A DNA stretch of 64,000 bases from Cervus elaphus (lineage: Eukaryota; Chordata; Mammalia; Artiodactyla; Cervidae). The stretch lies in NCBI RefSeq assembly GCF_910594005.1, contig NC_057847.1, positions 21,984,001 to 22,048,000 on the forward strand, in the 5' to 3' direction. The notes under the pieces were generated by a model. That model was not told the DNA's origin, did no database searches, and worked only from the letters and a program-made list of their open reading frames with translations. Of this stretch, positions 27,601 to 54,479 are shown piece by piece. The translations under genes and the position numbers were made by a program. The first letter of the stretch is position 1, and each line of letters begins with the position of its first letter.

Positions 27601-28343
27601 TTGCTGGGATCCGCTGGCCCAGCACTCACCAGGCGACAAAAGCCTGGAAGACAATGAAGCCCATCCTGGGTGAGAGGCGCGGGTCTCCGGGAGCATCTAA
27701 ACGCTGGGCTCCAGGACAAGAGGACCCACCCGAGCCCTCAGGAGCGGATATACTGCAAGTCTTAGGCTTCGGGCCCAGGCCCGGGGAGGCCATTCTCCAG
27801 CAATTCTGCATTTGGAATTTTGAAATTATTTTCTTAACGTGACGTACCCCTCCTCTTCCCCGTCCCCGTAACCTGGCCAAAAAAAAAAAAAAGGTTGAGC
27901 TTCAGGCCTCACAGACTCTGAAGCTTGCCTGCCCGGCGACAAGCCTCTTTTTGAGCAGGGAATGGCCTCCTTTTAAGGACACAGAACTGCGGTCTCCCCG
28001 AGTCGGTGGGCCGAAGGCTGAGCACCGGCTGCAGCCGAGGAAACCCGGGTTAGGAGAGAGGGCGGGACCCGGCGCCGAGTAGCCCGGCCAGCCGGTGGGC
28101 GGGGCCGCCAAGGAGCGCGGCCGTGCAGGGACAGCAGGGGCGTGGCCGGGAGCGGGACCTGCGCGGCAGCACCGAGGCTCCGCCTCCGGCCCCGCCCGTC
28201 CCCGGGAGGAACTCGAGCAGTGAGGAGAGGGGAGGAGGTAGCGGCGTCGGCGTTGGATCCCTCCTCTCGGGCACCAGCCCACTGGGGAAGCGAGGACGTC
28301 GCTCCGCACCGCTCTTCCTCCCGCAAAGCCGTCCCTTCTCGCC

Positions 28344-43366
<15,023 letters not shown>

Positions 43367-43677
43367 ACCTGGAACAACTGAGAAAACCCCTCAGTAGCAC
43401 CTAAGAAGTTCCCCTTTCAGCCTTTCCCAAGTAAAACATTTATTATAATGTTTGAGTTTGTGTGTTGGTTTTAAATCTCTTCATAGATTCCATCAACACT
43501 CCAGATTTAATTATCTCCTAGTAGTTGTTACTAAGATGTTTTTAATGGCTTCAACTTTGTATTGGTATATTGTATTTATAAACTTTGTACCATAAGCAGA
43601 GTGTAGCACCCATTTTACAATGCCATGTACATAGAAGGGAAAAACTGCATGTTTGTTGTTGTTGATGATGATGGTGA

Positions 43678-43683
43678 AATAAA
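43678..43683 (+). promoter_or_regulatory. PRKRA polyadenylation signal, proximal
   Basis: AATAAA about 310 bases after the stop, followed by CTTTACTACTGGTGCTTAACC. Confidence 0.7.
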
Positions 43684-43851
43684 ACTGCTAGCAACAGTCT
43701 TTACTACTGGTGCTTAACCTCTTTGCACAAGGCTTTGAAAGGGATTTCAAAGGAAGCCCCTTAGAATTAGTGTTGAGGAATGTGCTAACAGGTTTTAATT
43801 GAACACAGCTGTTTCAGAGAACAGGATTGGTCTGTGTATTTGAATCCATGT

Positions 43852-43857
43852 AATAAA
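43852..43857 (+). promoter_or_regulatory. PRKRA polyadenylation signal, distal
   Basis: A second AATAAA about 485 bases after the stop, followed by GTTGTTATAATGGGTTCTGTT, a GU-rich stretch. Either or both may be used. Confidence 0.6.
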
Positions 43858-43879
43858 GAGCTGTTGTTATAATGGGTTC

Positions 43880-45075
43880 TGTTCATTTTATTAAAGTACT
43901 ACTGACTCGACTGTGGCCCTGCTCTTTTCAGCCATTTCTATTGAGTAACGTTATAATGTGGATACTGTGTTCTTTGCATATCTCTAGTTTACTTCTGAAA
44001 GTCAAAGGTAAAAAAACCAAGCAAAACTTTACAAGTATATATGTGATGAATCACGTCCATATTTTCTCTAGTCATACACAGTACTGTCTTTTGATATAAC
44101 CATTCATAGATGAATTAGTAGTTGAAAAAGCATTAGTATTACTAAAACAAAACTTTCCAGTGCGTTCAATTCAGTTACAAGAATGTTTCAAACAAAACAG
44201 TGAGTGCTTAAAAGGTTAGGAAATAAGTTTCATGAGCCCATTTTAATTTTGCCTTTCATGTTTTCATATATCACCTAACATCTCAAGTCGCATCTGTCAG
44301 TACCAGCTGGTAGTGCTACCTCTGTAGATTAGGGAAAACCTCAGAGAGGGAGAGAGCTCTCAGTGATGAAGGTAGCTTTTGACAATCTCAAGTGTTGATC
44401 TAGCAGAAAGTATGCAACAAATGTTTTTCTGTCTGAGAAAAAAAAGTAATCCTATCCTGAGTGCAATCCTTTGAGAGTAATAATCTAATAAAGGGAAAGC
44501 GGTATGTGTAACTTATTTAAAGCTCCAAAGAGCATTTCACTTCAAATTATAAGCCTTATACATCAGTTAAAGGGTTTCAGGCATTTTGGGGGGTGAGGTT
44601 AAGGAACACACAGACTGGAGACAAAGTTTAGCCATAAAGCACAGCTTATGGGTCATTAAGATTGGATTAGCCTTGGGTGTTCTTTGATGTTCTGGAATAT
44701 AGAGAGGGCACAATGAACTCACTCTAGAGATAACGCAGACTCCTGCATGGGAAAATGCTCATTGTGGAGAGAACAGGTTGGGGAGAGTTTTCATGAGATG
44801 AAGAGGATGAGGTGCAATTGGGGAAAGAACAATGTAGTTGAGTTCTTCAACAATCAAGTGTATTGATAAAGCGAGATCTGTGTCAGTTACCCAGAAGTCA
44901 TACCCTTCCTTCTGCTATGATTTCTCTGCTTCTGGCTCTGGAGGAAGCAAGCATTCTTCAAGCTAGCGTTCAAATGTTGCCTCTGTCAGACTGTCCAGTG
45001 TTCTAGGGAGTTAGCTGCACATCCGGTGTTCTTTAACTGCATTTTGTCAAGGCTCTTAACCAATTACCATTAACC
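43880..45075. other. Intergenic DNA downstream of PRKRA
   Basis: Mostly AT-rich DNA in which I see no gene or nameable repeat. Confidence 0.5.
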
Positions 45076-45079
45076 ATGT

Positions 45080-46180
45080 AGGTGAGTGACTGAAATAGGC
45101 TGACACAGGCAACTATGCCTGTTGTATTAGATGCATCAGTAGTGGGGAGACGTGTGGAGTTTATGCCAAGTTTCAATGGGAAAGTCACAATGCGGATGCC
45201 ATTCTAGATGAAGATCATGCCATCTATAGTGGAGAAATAAACACCTTTCAACAAACAGTTGTGATGTGCTAGTGTGCCCTGGTAGAGATGGAGCACCTGA
45301 TGTGAGATGCTTGGTAACCATGTAACCAAAACCACCAATAATGAGCTGGGTTCTATCTGTCCCATCAAGTCATAAGGTTGGGTTGAGTCATGTTGCAATC
45401 CATTGTAAAATGGAAGCTACATCTAGGATCAAACACAAATATGGCCAGAGGGCACAGAATGCTATGCAAGCAGGCAGGCTGGACTCCCGTGTCATTCACC
45501 ACTGTTGCACCGGTACCTCCCCCTCAGTTCACACCTGTTGCCAAGGATCCTCTGAAGGCAACTGAAGGAAGAGAAAAATGCCTCCATTTGACTCATGGGT
45601 GGGTAAGGCCTGTACATGGTAAAAAACAAAAATATATGATGGTTATACTACAGCCCACAAAGGGGTGGCCTTGAAAGTTAGAGATGAGCCGAAATCCTCT
45701 AAAATTCACAGAGTTTCAGGCAGTACACCTTGCCATCTATTCGTGTGGAAGGTGGCCCAAGATTAGAATACACTTGGGCAGTGGCAACTGGCATGACCAG
45801 TTGGCTTGGAGCCTGAAAAGAAATAGACTGGAAGATTGGGCAGCAGCAGATCTGAGATAAAGGTATGTGGACAGGCACAAAGAGGGAAGATCTTGGTACT
45901 ACATGTTGACCGATACCATAAGGAATCCATGATGGAAGGGGCCCCAAACAACCAAGTTGACAAAATGACATCAGTGTCTGGGATGAATAGCCATTTAGCA
46001 GGATCGGGGTTGACCCAGTGGGATGGGTGCCCACCTACCAAGGCTGATCTAGTTTCACTCACTGTTGAATGTTCATCCTACCAGCAACAGAGACCAACGC
46101 TGAGTCACCAATCCTTGGGGAAACCCCTCAGTCACTTGGTGGCATGTTGACTCACAGTGGTATCAGGAGAAAGGTGATGA
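45080..46180 (+). mobile_element. ERVL-type endogenous retrovirus pol remnant
   Basis: Forward-strand sequence follows the order of an ERVL pol gene: end of reverse transcriptase and RNase H (ATGAGCTGGGTTCTATCTGTCC; CACCAATAATGAGC) and the start of integrase (CAGCAACAGAGACCAACGCTGAG near 46,083). It has many stops and frameshifts and is an old dead copy. The limits are approximate. Sequence to about 46,870 may be further internal or LTR DNA. Confidence 0.65.
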
Positions 46181-47287
46181 TTTTCAGTTGTAGCCCCAAA
46201 GCCAGTTTCAGTGTTAGGGACTGTAATTTATTCTGCTTTCTTCTAAGGATAAGTGGATTCGAGCAATGCAAGGTACAGGCTGCAGTGAACACTGGTCTGT
46301 CACCCCATGCCACTTTAGGGCTGAAGGACTTACCCCAGTTACAGAGTGTGCTGCGGGCAGGCAGCCCTCAGCTGTCAGCAGAACTGATTACAAAATGGGT
46401 AGCGCCCAGTGCCAGATGACAACATAGGGCTCCGTGGCCAAAAATCAAGAATTTTAAGACAGAGGCAGCAGAGTGTTAAACCAAGTGTGGGGTCCTGCGT
46501 GACTACATGAATTGCATGTATCTGAAGCCAATTCTGGTGACCAACCCTCTTCAGAATGGCTTCACTTGAAAAGAGCCACTGCATGCAAGGTCAGGGCCCC
46601 TTTCCTGAGCAGCCTGCTTCCACTGACTGGTCAACAAAAACCTCATCCTCTTGCTCCAATCTGCAACAATTCCAAAGGGCCCACCAGCTTCAGAGTTTTC
46701 TAGGGGTCCAGCTGACCACTTTGTTGAGACTGTATCACAATCCAACTTCTCCTCCTGTCCAATCCCAATTTATTATCCCTTCCACAGATGGTGGTCCTCA
46801 AAGAATCCCCTAAAGAAGCCTCTGCCACTGTCTCTTCCTCAGAGTCTGCTCCCTACAGAGCCCGACCTGAGATACACAGTTGGAGTTCAAGGTGAAAAGA
46901 TAATAATAGGAAAATAAGATCAATCATGTTATTTATATGTAAAATTACAACTCTTACCTTTCTCTTTGGATCATATATTTTTTGCTTTTCATTAATTTTT
47001 TTTTTTTTTTTTTTGTGGCAGATCTGTGTGGTTGCTGTATGTATTACTTCAGTGGCAGGGCATACCTGAATTTTGAAAAGACTTTTCTTTACATCCAAAA
47101 GGATATATAGGAAATGAAATAGAAATGATCCTAATTGGAGAACAAAGCCTACTGTGGGTAAGGCTACATCTAGATTAACACTGCACTTAAAGAGTCAAAG
47201 GACAGTTAAAAATCATGGAAGAGTCCATATGAGCTCTAAAAAGTAGAGAGAGAGACCAACTCTGGAAGCTTGTGAGTATTGGAACTA

Positions 47288-47500
47288 AGGGCTTCCCAGT
47301 TGGTGTTAATGGTAAAGAACCGTCTGCCAATGCAGGAGACACAGGAGACGTGGGTTCAATCCCTGGGTCAGGAAGATACCCTGGAGAAGGAAATGGCAAC
47401 CCACTCCAGTATTCTTGCCTGGAGAATCCCAGGGACAGAGGAGTCTGGCAGGCTCTATAGGCTTGCAAAGATTTGGACATGGCTGAAGTGACTTAGCACA
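47288..47500 (+). mobile_element. Bov-tA SINE
   Basis: GGGCTTCCCAGTTGGTGTTAA head to GGCTGAAGTGACTTAGCAC tail. Confidence 0.92.
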
Positions 47501-48406
47501 TGAGAACTAATAGAGTAATATTAATAGAGTAAAAACGATAAATTTATTTTAATGCATTAAAGTACAGTTTACCTGAACATTTTACTAACTGGACATCTGA
47601 GAATTATTGACAGATAGGAGATAATGATGACTTCGCCACAGATAAAGCTGATACCAGAAAAGGGAAGTTTGGTTTTGTGGGAAGATAATAAACCTAGTCT
47701 TACATTTTGCTACTTAATGTACCATTTCCTGATTTTTGCATTTCCCTTTGTAAATTTGTTTAGGTTCGAACTTATCAATCTAACCCTCTAGGGAGAACAA
47801 TGTGCAATGAATATCTGGCAGCTCCTATTCAGAGAAGTCAAAGTTGATGGATGCTGTGCTGGTGGGCTTGTCTGATCTGAGGCAAGAGGGGGCGCCATGG
47901 AAAGAAGACCAGAATAAGCTAGTTCTCCTTCCTGTGCTAATCAGAGTGAATGGACAACTGCAATGTGTTTGTTGCATTTTTTGCTAGTAGAAATAACTGA
48001 ATTTGGAAAAAATTTACATGTATCTCAGGGGGGAAAAAATGGCACAAGACAGAGGCTAACTATTTTCAAGTACACAGGCTAAAACCAAAGATAGGCGTGG
48101 GCTTAATGACATCTCCATTATAAATTTTTTTATGAGATGAAAAGTTAGAGCACATGTAGGTGGTAGATTAAACATTAAGAATTAGTAGATTCAGTGCTGG
48201 ATGCTATTACAGATATTTGTGTTCCTATTCATGAGCTTGTACCTTCATTACACTGCTATCTCCTTCATGGCCAGATGGGTGTGTTACTGTACAGTATTTA
48301 TTGATTTGAAATTCAGAAATTGATAGGAGTATCACCTATGCCTGATTGCTTGGAGTGTTTTAATTTTTGCTCTATATTTCTAATGAATAAAGATTGATTT
48401 CAATGG
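47501..48406. other. Intergenic DNA, nothing recognised
   Basis: No coding or repeat signal that I can support. Confidence 0.5.
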
Positions 48407-48417
48407 CAAAAGAAAGC

Positions 48418-48625
48418 CTCTGCTCAGATGCTCAGCCACGTCCGACTCTTTGTGACCCCATGGACTGTATCTCACCAGGCCCCTCTGTCCGTGAGATTTT
48501 CCAGGCGAGAATACTGGAGTGGGTTGCCATTTCCTTCTCCAAGGAATCTTCCCCACCCAGGAATTGAACCTGGGTCTCCCGCGTTGCAGGCGGATTCTTT
48601 ACCAACTGAACCACCTGGGGAGCCC
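48418..48625 (-). mobile_element. Bov-tA SINE, reversed, with target-site duplication
   Basis: CTCAGATGCTCAGCCACGTCC to AACCACCTGGGGAGCCC. CAAAAGAAAGC flanks it exactly at 48,407-48,417 and 48,626-48,636. Confidence 0.93.
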
Positions 48626-48865
48626 CAAAAGAAAGCAGAGTAAGGATTTAATATTTCCTGTAATTAAATAGTACTTGAGCAATAAAGGACTTAAGTAAAT
48701 GCCCTCTTTTCACTGGCCAGTGGTAGGACAATGATAACGTTTAGTACTCATCAAGAATACCAACTCCTGTGGTGGTGCTTCTGTCCTATCCACTATTTTC
48801 TGCTTCTAAGCACTGTGCTAAGAACACATTTATACTGATCTTTAGAATTTTAAAGGATAAAATAC

Positions 48866-49032
48866 TGGAGAAGGAAATGGCAACCCACTCCAGTATTCTT
48901 GCCTTGAAAAGTCCATGGACAGAGGAGCCTGGCGGGCTGCAGTCCATGGGGTCACATGACTGAGCATGTGTGCACAAGGGTGGAGGGAGATGGGTTGGTA
49001 GCAATAAAGTGGTAGAACTAAAAAAAAAAAAG
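48866..49032 (+). mobile_element. Bov-tA-derived SINE with extra 3' sequence and poly(A)
   Basis: GGAGAAGGAAATGGCAACCC to CATGACTGAGCATG is the 3' half of Bov-tA. It is followed by about 50 bases not typical of the SINE, with AATAAA, then 12 A. GGATAAAATAC flanks all of it at 48,855-48,865 and 49,033-49,043. Confidence 0.85.
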
Positions 49033-49119
49033 GGATAAAATACCCAGACTATATTAAGTTTGGGTTTCCTGACACTAGACAAAACATTTTACACATGTAT
49101 ATATAAAACCATTTTTCTG

Positions 49120-49252
49120 AGAAGCCACATAGTACAGTAATTAAGTGAGGAGTTCTGCAATCAGACTACCGAGGTTTGAAATGCTGTGTGATTTTGGAGA
49201 AGTTGGTAAATCTTTCCACCCTCAATTTTCTCATCTCTGATATAAAAATAAT
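49120..49252 (+). mobile_element. MIR SINE
   Basis: ACATAGTACAGTAATTAAGTG, TGTGTGATTTTGGAGAAGTTGG and CCTCAATTTTCTCATCTCTGATATAAAAATAAT match the MIR consensus in order. Confidence 0.72.
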
Positions 49253-49693
49253 TGACTTCTGTTTCCATCTTGAAAGAGTAACAGATCCAGGTCAGTGCTC
49301 CCTCTGTAAATAACTATGAAAATGGACAAAGGACACAAGGCAGGTGTTTTCCGACACTGGACATCAGGACAGACCGTGAACCTGAGAGGTGAAAACACAC
49401 ACAGTGAACCCAGGGGCACATTCTAAAAGGGGCGCATGCAAAAGATTTGATTCAACTTACTCAGTAAGGAGGGACTGGTAAGATGCCCTGCCCAGTTCAA
49501 ACAGCATTTGTAGAGCTAGGGTGTGTCTTTATGGGAGAATGAGATTGGTGGGTGAGATACAAAGCTGTTTAAAGCATAACAGGGGCTGTCTGTTCCACTA
49601 GACAGAAATCTGCACTTTTATCAGGAAAAAAAGTCTACAAGTTAACATGCATCATCACTAAGTCTGGAACCTTACATCTAGAATAAGTAACAA

Positions 49694-49982
49694 GGGTCTT
49701 TCCTGGTGGTGCAGTGGTTAAAAATCTATATGCCAGTGCAGGGAATATGAGCTTGATCCCTGATTTAAGAACTAAGATGCCACATGCCGAGGGGCAACTA
49801 AGTCCCTGTGTGCCGCAACTACTGAAGCCCAAGTGCCCCAGAGCCTGTGCTCCACAAGAGAAGCCGCAGCAATGAGAAGCCTACACACAGCACCTAGGGA
49901 GGAGCCCCTGCTGGCCCCACTAGAGAAAGCCTGCGCAGCAACAGAGACCTCGTGCAGCCAGGAAAGAGAGAATAAATAGCAA
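49694..49982 (+). mobile_element. CHR-type SINE, near full length
   Basis: TCTTTCCTGGTGGTGCAGTGG head, GCAACTACTGAAGCCCAAGTG and AGCCTGTGCTCCACAAGAGAAGC body, ending in AATAAATAG. Confidence 0.85.
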
Positions 49983-50457
49983 GTTGAAGGACATTATCCT
50001 GGCTAATCCTGCAGCAGCCTTCACTCCCATGTCACTGAAAGGACATGCCACTCACTTTTTTTTTTTTTTTTGTCTTATATCCAAGTATTAGATAATTTAT
50101 CTTAATTTCTATTTCCTCATTTGGAAAAGGAGGCATATTCATTTATAATTCTCTGAATCCTGTTGTCATGCCTGCAAAGTAATTCTAAATGGAAATTTTG
50201 TTATCAGATAAGGGGATCTGCAGAGCAGAGTTTTAGAAAGCTTTTAGAAGGATTATCTCCTGGACTGAAACACTGAAGAATAGTATTAGAACGTAGCTAC
50301 ACCTATGTATTTATCCTTAATTTGGATGATACTAAAATATATAACTTCATGCTACTTAATACTAATAGTCAAATTACCAAGATTTATATTTCCTGGGATT
50401 TAGTTACTGTGTCAAATGTTTTACATGGATTATTTCAATTAATGCTCACCTCAACCC

Positions 50458-51555
50458 TCTGTGGAAAATTCTTAAAGAGATGGGAATATCAGACCACAGT
50501 ATCTGCCTCCTGAGAAACCTGTATGCAGGTCGAGAAGCAACCTTAATGGTTGCTTGGGACATGGGAAAAAAAAAAAAGCTGGACATGGAACAACAGACTG
50601 GTTGTCAAAACTGAGAAAGGGGTACATCAAGGCTGCATATGGTCACCCTGCTTATTTAACTTATATGCAGAGTACATCATGCAAAATGCTGGGCTGAATG
50701 AATCACGAGCTGGAATCAAGATTCCTGGGAGAAATATCAACAACCTCAGATACGCAGATGACACCACCCTAATGGCATAAGGCAAAGAGGAACTAAAGAG
50801 CCTCTTGATGAAGGTGAAAGAGGAGAGTGAAAAAGCTGGCTTAAAACTCAAAGTTCAAAAAATTAAGATCATGGCATCTGGTCTCATCACTTCATGGCAA
50901 ATAGATGGGGAAACAATGGAAACAGTGACAGATTTTATTATTTTGGGCTCAAAAATCTCTACGGACAGTGATGGCAGCCATGAAATTAAAAGATACCTGC
51001 TCCTTGGAAGAAAAGGTATGACAAACCTAGACAGTGTATTAAAAAACAGAGGCATCACTTTGCTGTCAAAGGTCCATAAAGTCACAGCTATGATACACAG
51101 GTGCATGTACATATGGTACATGACTACACAGCCAGTAATCATGTATAGATGTGAGAGTTGGACCATAAAGAAGGCTGAGTCCTGAAGAACTGATGCTTTT
51201 GAACTGTGGTGCTGGAGAAGACTCTTGAGAGTCCCTTGGACAGTAAGGAGATCAAACCAGTCCATCCTAAAGGAAATCAACCCTGAATATTCATTGGAAG
51301 GACTCATGCTGAAGCTCCAACCCTTTGGCCACCTGATGTGAAGAGCCGACTGATTGGAAAAGACCTTGATGTTGGGAAAGATAGAAGTCAGGAGAAGAAG
51401 GGGATAACAAAGGATGAGATGGCTGGATGGCATCACTGACTCAATGGACATGAATTTGAGCAAACTCCGGGGGATAGTGAAGGACAGGGAAGCCTGGTGT
51501 GCTGCTGTCCACAGGGTCTCAAAGAGTCAGACACAACTTAGCAACTGAACAACAA
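50458..51555 (+). mobile_element. BovB (RTE LINE) 3' part
   Basis: CTGTGGAAAATTCTTAAAGAG to CAGACACAACTTAGCAACTG. Remnants NLRYADDTTLMA and VMYRCESWTIKKAE are seen, with frame breaks. Near 51,090-51,135 it holds about 40 bases (GTGCATGTACATATGGTAC) foreign to BovB. Confidence 0.92.
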
Positions 51556-51955
51556 CTCTCGGAAGCAGGTACTCTGATTTTCCTGTTTTACACTTGAATA
51601 AAAATAAAACTTTGGTAAGAATATCTGTTTAAAGCCATCAGTCTGGGAAGAACTGAACTTTCTGACTCCAAATCCAGTGTTTTTCCTAGGACCTCGAATA
51701 TTTGGTCAGTCTCAGTCACTGTTCCGCAGCATCCTTGATTCCAATGTTCTTTGCATTACACCGACTCTTCGAGGCTCAATTTCCCCATCAGCAAAGTACA
51801 CATTAAAGTCTGGCCCAAAGATAGGAGCCAAGTTTATTTATAGCATCGTCTGATTCTCTGCAGCACTTCCTCTTCTTCGAATCTGCACTGTGCTGTCTGA
51901 TGATTGGCCTTTTTCCTTAAATGATACTGAGCACTTTGGTTGCTATTGAACAGTT

Positions 51956-52320
51956 TAGATCAGCACTGTCCCCCAAAAAAGCCATATTACAAATCACGTA
52001 TGTAAATGTAAATGTAAATGTTCCCACGTATATATAAAATATTATTATTTCAACTGGGGTTAAATAAAAATATTAAAGTTAATTTCACCTGTTTATTTTC
52101 TTTAGTAATGTGTCTACTAGAACATTTACATATGTGATTTGTAATATGGGTTTTTTTGGGGGGGGACAATGCTGCTGATCTAAGCTGTTACATGTTTATA
52201 TGCTAAGTTGCTGAAATCTGCCCTGTAATTTACATGTACAGCACATGTCTGTTCAAACTAACCACATTTCAAGAACTCAGCAGTCCCATGTAACAAGCGA
52301 CTGGACTACAGGGCACCTAA
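51956..52320. mobile_element. hAT-Charlie (MER3/MER33-like) element with fold-back end
   Basis: The 5'-type end CAGCACTGTCCCC near 51,961 and the body TTAATTTCACCTGTTTATTTTC, TACTAGAACATTTACATATG and ACCACATTTCAAGAACTCAGCAG resemble MER3/MER33-group elements. Left arm 51,956-52,010 and right arm 52,122-52,183 are imperfect inverted repeats. Confidence 0.6.
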
Positions 52321-52383
52321 GGCTCGCCCCTCACACGGAAATGCCGGGCCCCTGAAGGCAGACCTCCTATGCTCCGCTCCTGG

Positions 52384-52578
52384 GTGCTGTGCTAAGCCGT
52401 TCAGTCATGTTCCATTCTGGGCGACCCCCTGGACTGCAACCCACCAGGCGCTTCTGTCCTGGGATTTTCCAGGCAGGAATACTGGAGTGGGTTGCCATGC
52501 CCTCCTCCAGGGGATCTTCCCAACCCAGTAGTTGAACCTGCATCTCTTAAGTCTACCCCTAGCGCCACCGGACTTCCC
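52384..52578 (-). mobile_element. Bov-tA SINE, reversed
   Basis: GCTAAGCCGTTCAGTCATGTT to CTAGCGCCACCGGACTTCCC. Confidence 0.88.
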
Positions 52579-53069
52579 TTTATTCAGCCTTCACTACTTC
52601 CAAAGGAGTTTGTGCAACTGCTCTTACGGACCTTCCTGTGTTCTTTAGGACTCCAAATAACACTTAATTGCAGACAGGTGCTTCTATTATCACAGAGAAA
52701 ATTGAAGTCCTAGAAGGACTCTTTCCCACCACAGTATACTGCTCTAGGAAAGCGTTTAGTTGTAGTGTTAATGAGGTGTCTTAGAATCAACATGTTAAGC
52801 AATCACGCTTTGAAATACATGGATGGCTCCAATTACTTACATTTCTTGCACCACCTCAAACTTTATACTTTCGCCTAGTCACTCTTCCTTTGCTCATGTC
52901 TCAGAGGAATCTGGTTAAATATTCTAATTGCAATATTGACTCTGCATCCTACTCTTCCTTCGTGGACCTTGTGGCATCAGTAACTCCATTTCCCTTCCGA
53001 ATCATCAATTCTTCTTTCTCCCATTAGCTGGGTTAGTTAGTTCTCTTCTGACTCAATAAAACAGTGCCT

Positions 53070-53640
53070 TGTGTTAGTCAGGGTTCTCCACAAAAACTGA
53101 ATTAACAACAGGAGATAGATGATACACATACATTCTATAAGAAAGGATAATATATTCTTCTTAATTACATGTAAGACATTCACAAAAAATTTCTAAACCA
53201 CAAGAAAAAAACAACCAAAACCCTACAACAAACATGCAATAAATTTGGGTGGGGTGGAGTAAGGAGCGTAGATTTATTAAGAAATTGGCTCATTGGACTG
53301 TAGAGACTTCCTGAATGCAAAATTTGATGGGGTTGGGCCAGCAGCCTTGGTGACTCAAGGAAGAATTGCATTTTGAGTCTAAAGGCAGTGTGCTGGCAGA
53401 ATTCTTTCTTTCTTGGAGAAGTCAGACCTTGCTTTGTTAAGGGCTTTAACTGATTGAATGAGACCCACCCACATCACAGAGCATCATCTGCTTGACTCAA
53501 AGTCTACAGATTTAAATGTTAATCTCTTCCAAAAAGTATCAATACCTTCACAGAAAGGCTCAGAATCATGTTTGACCAAATAGCTAGATACCATGGCTCA
53601 GCCAAGTTGACACATAAGAATTAACCATTACATCCCCTTT
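53070..53640 (+). repeat. Old mammalian interspersed repeat (LTR or L1 class)
   Basis: Starts TTGTGTTAGTCAGGGTTCTCC and proceeds through AAGAAATTGGCTCATTGGACTG, CTGATTGAATGAGACCCACCC and GCCAAGTTGACACATAAGAATTAACC. It is a familiar primate-and-ruminant shared repeat, but I cannot fix the family. Confidence 0.6.
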
Positions 53641-54335
53641 AATTTCTATCTCATCTCTTCCTTTCATTGGGAACTCCAGCTCACAGGTTATAATCACTGT
53701 TATTTCCTTACTTTATTCTTTCATCTTAATAACAGTTTAATCCTACCATTCTCACAGGTTTCCTCAGGGTCACTCACTGAGCTTCTTACTGCAATATACA
53801 ATGGTCATTCTAGAACTGTTTCAGAAAGTCTATTCCACAGCTTAGGTTTAACAGATTTTATACTACTATTACTACTAATAATAAAACTTTTTAAAAGATT
53901 CCACATATAAATACATCTGGTAAACTTTGGGTTAAACAAACTTACTTATTTACCAGGTCCTTTAAAAAATATCACAGCTGGGAGAATTTTCCAAATTTAT
54001 TTTGGTGTCAGAGTCCTTTAAACACCCTGTCAGATTAGCTGAGAGGAACAGACACTTTGAAAAACACTATCTTACCTCATTCTCTAAGTTTTTATAACTC
54101 TTATTAGCTCATAACACAGTTTTGACACAGTAAATGCACATTTTGATTTCATTTTTTCCCTAGCCTTACTCCTAAGACCTAGTCTTACTCCTTCTTGGTA
54201 TCTGTATAGTGTGTTATATCTTTTTACACGTCAAGCTTCTAGAATTGCTGCTGTACACACAGCGTGTGTTCATATTGGTGAGTATTTATTACCTTGTTGT
54301 TGATAACTTAGAATGTAGCAACTACCCTTTTTTCC

Positions 54336-54422
54336 AAAAATTTATTTAATTTTTAGTTGAAGGATAATTGCTTTCCACAATTGCGTTGTTTTCTGTCAAA
54401 CCTCAACATGAGTCAGCCACAG
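54336..54422 (-). mobile_element. Ruminant L1 3'-UTR fragment, reversed
   Basis: TTAGTTGAAGGATAATTGCTTTCC and ACCTCAACATGAGTCAGCCA match reversed ruminant L1. Confidence 0.7.
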
Positions 54423-54479
54423 ACAGCAGCTGCCTTTTACCAGAGGAACTGTACCACACTGGTCACTTAAGGGAGACAC

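Noticed and set aside
45080..46180. ERVL pol as a domesticated gene
   Set aside because: Many stops and frameshifts in the order-matched frame; no long intact frame.
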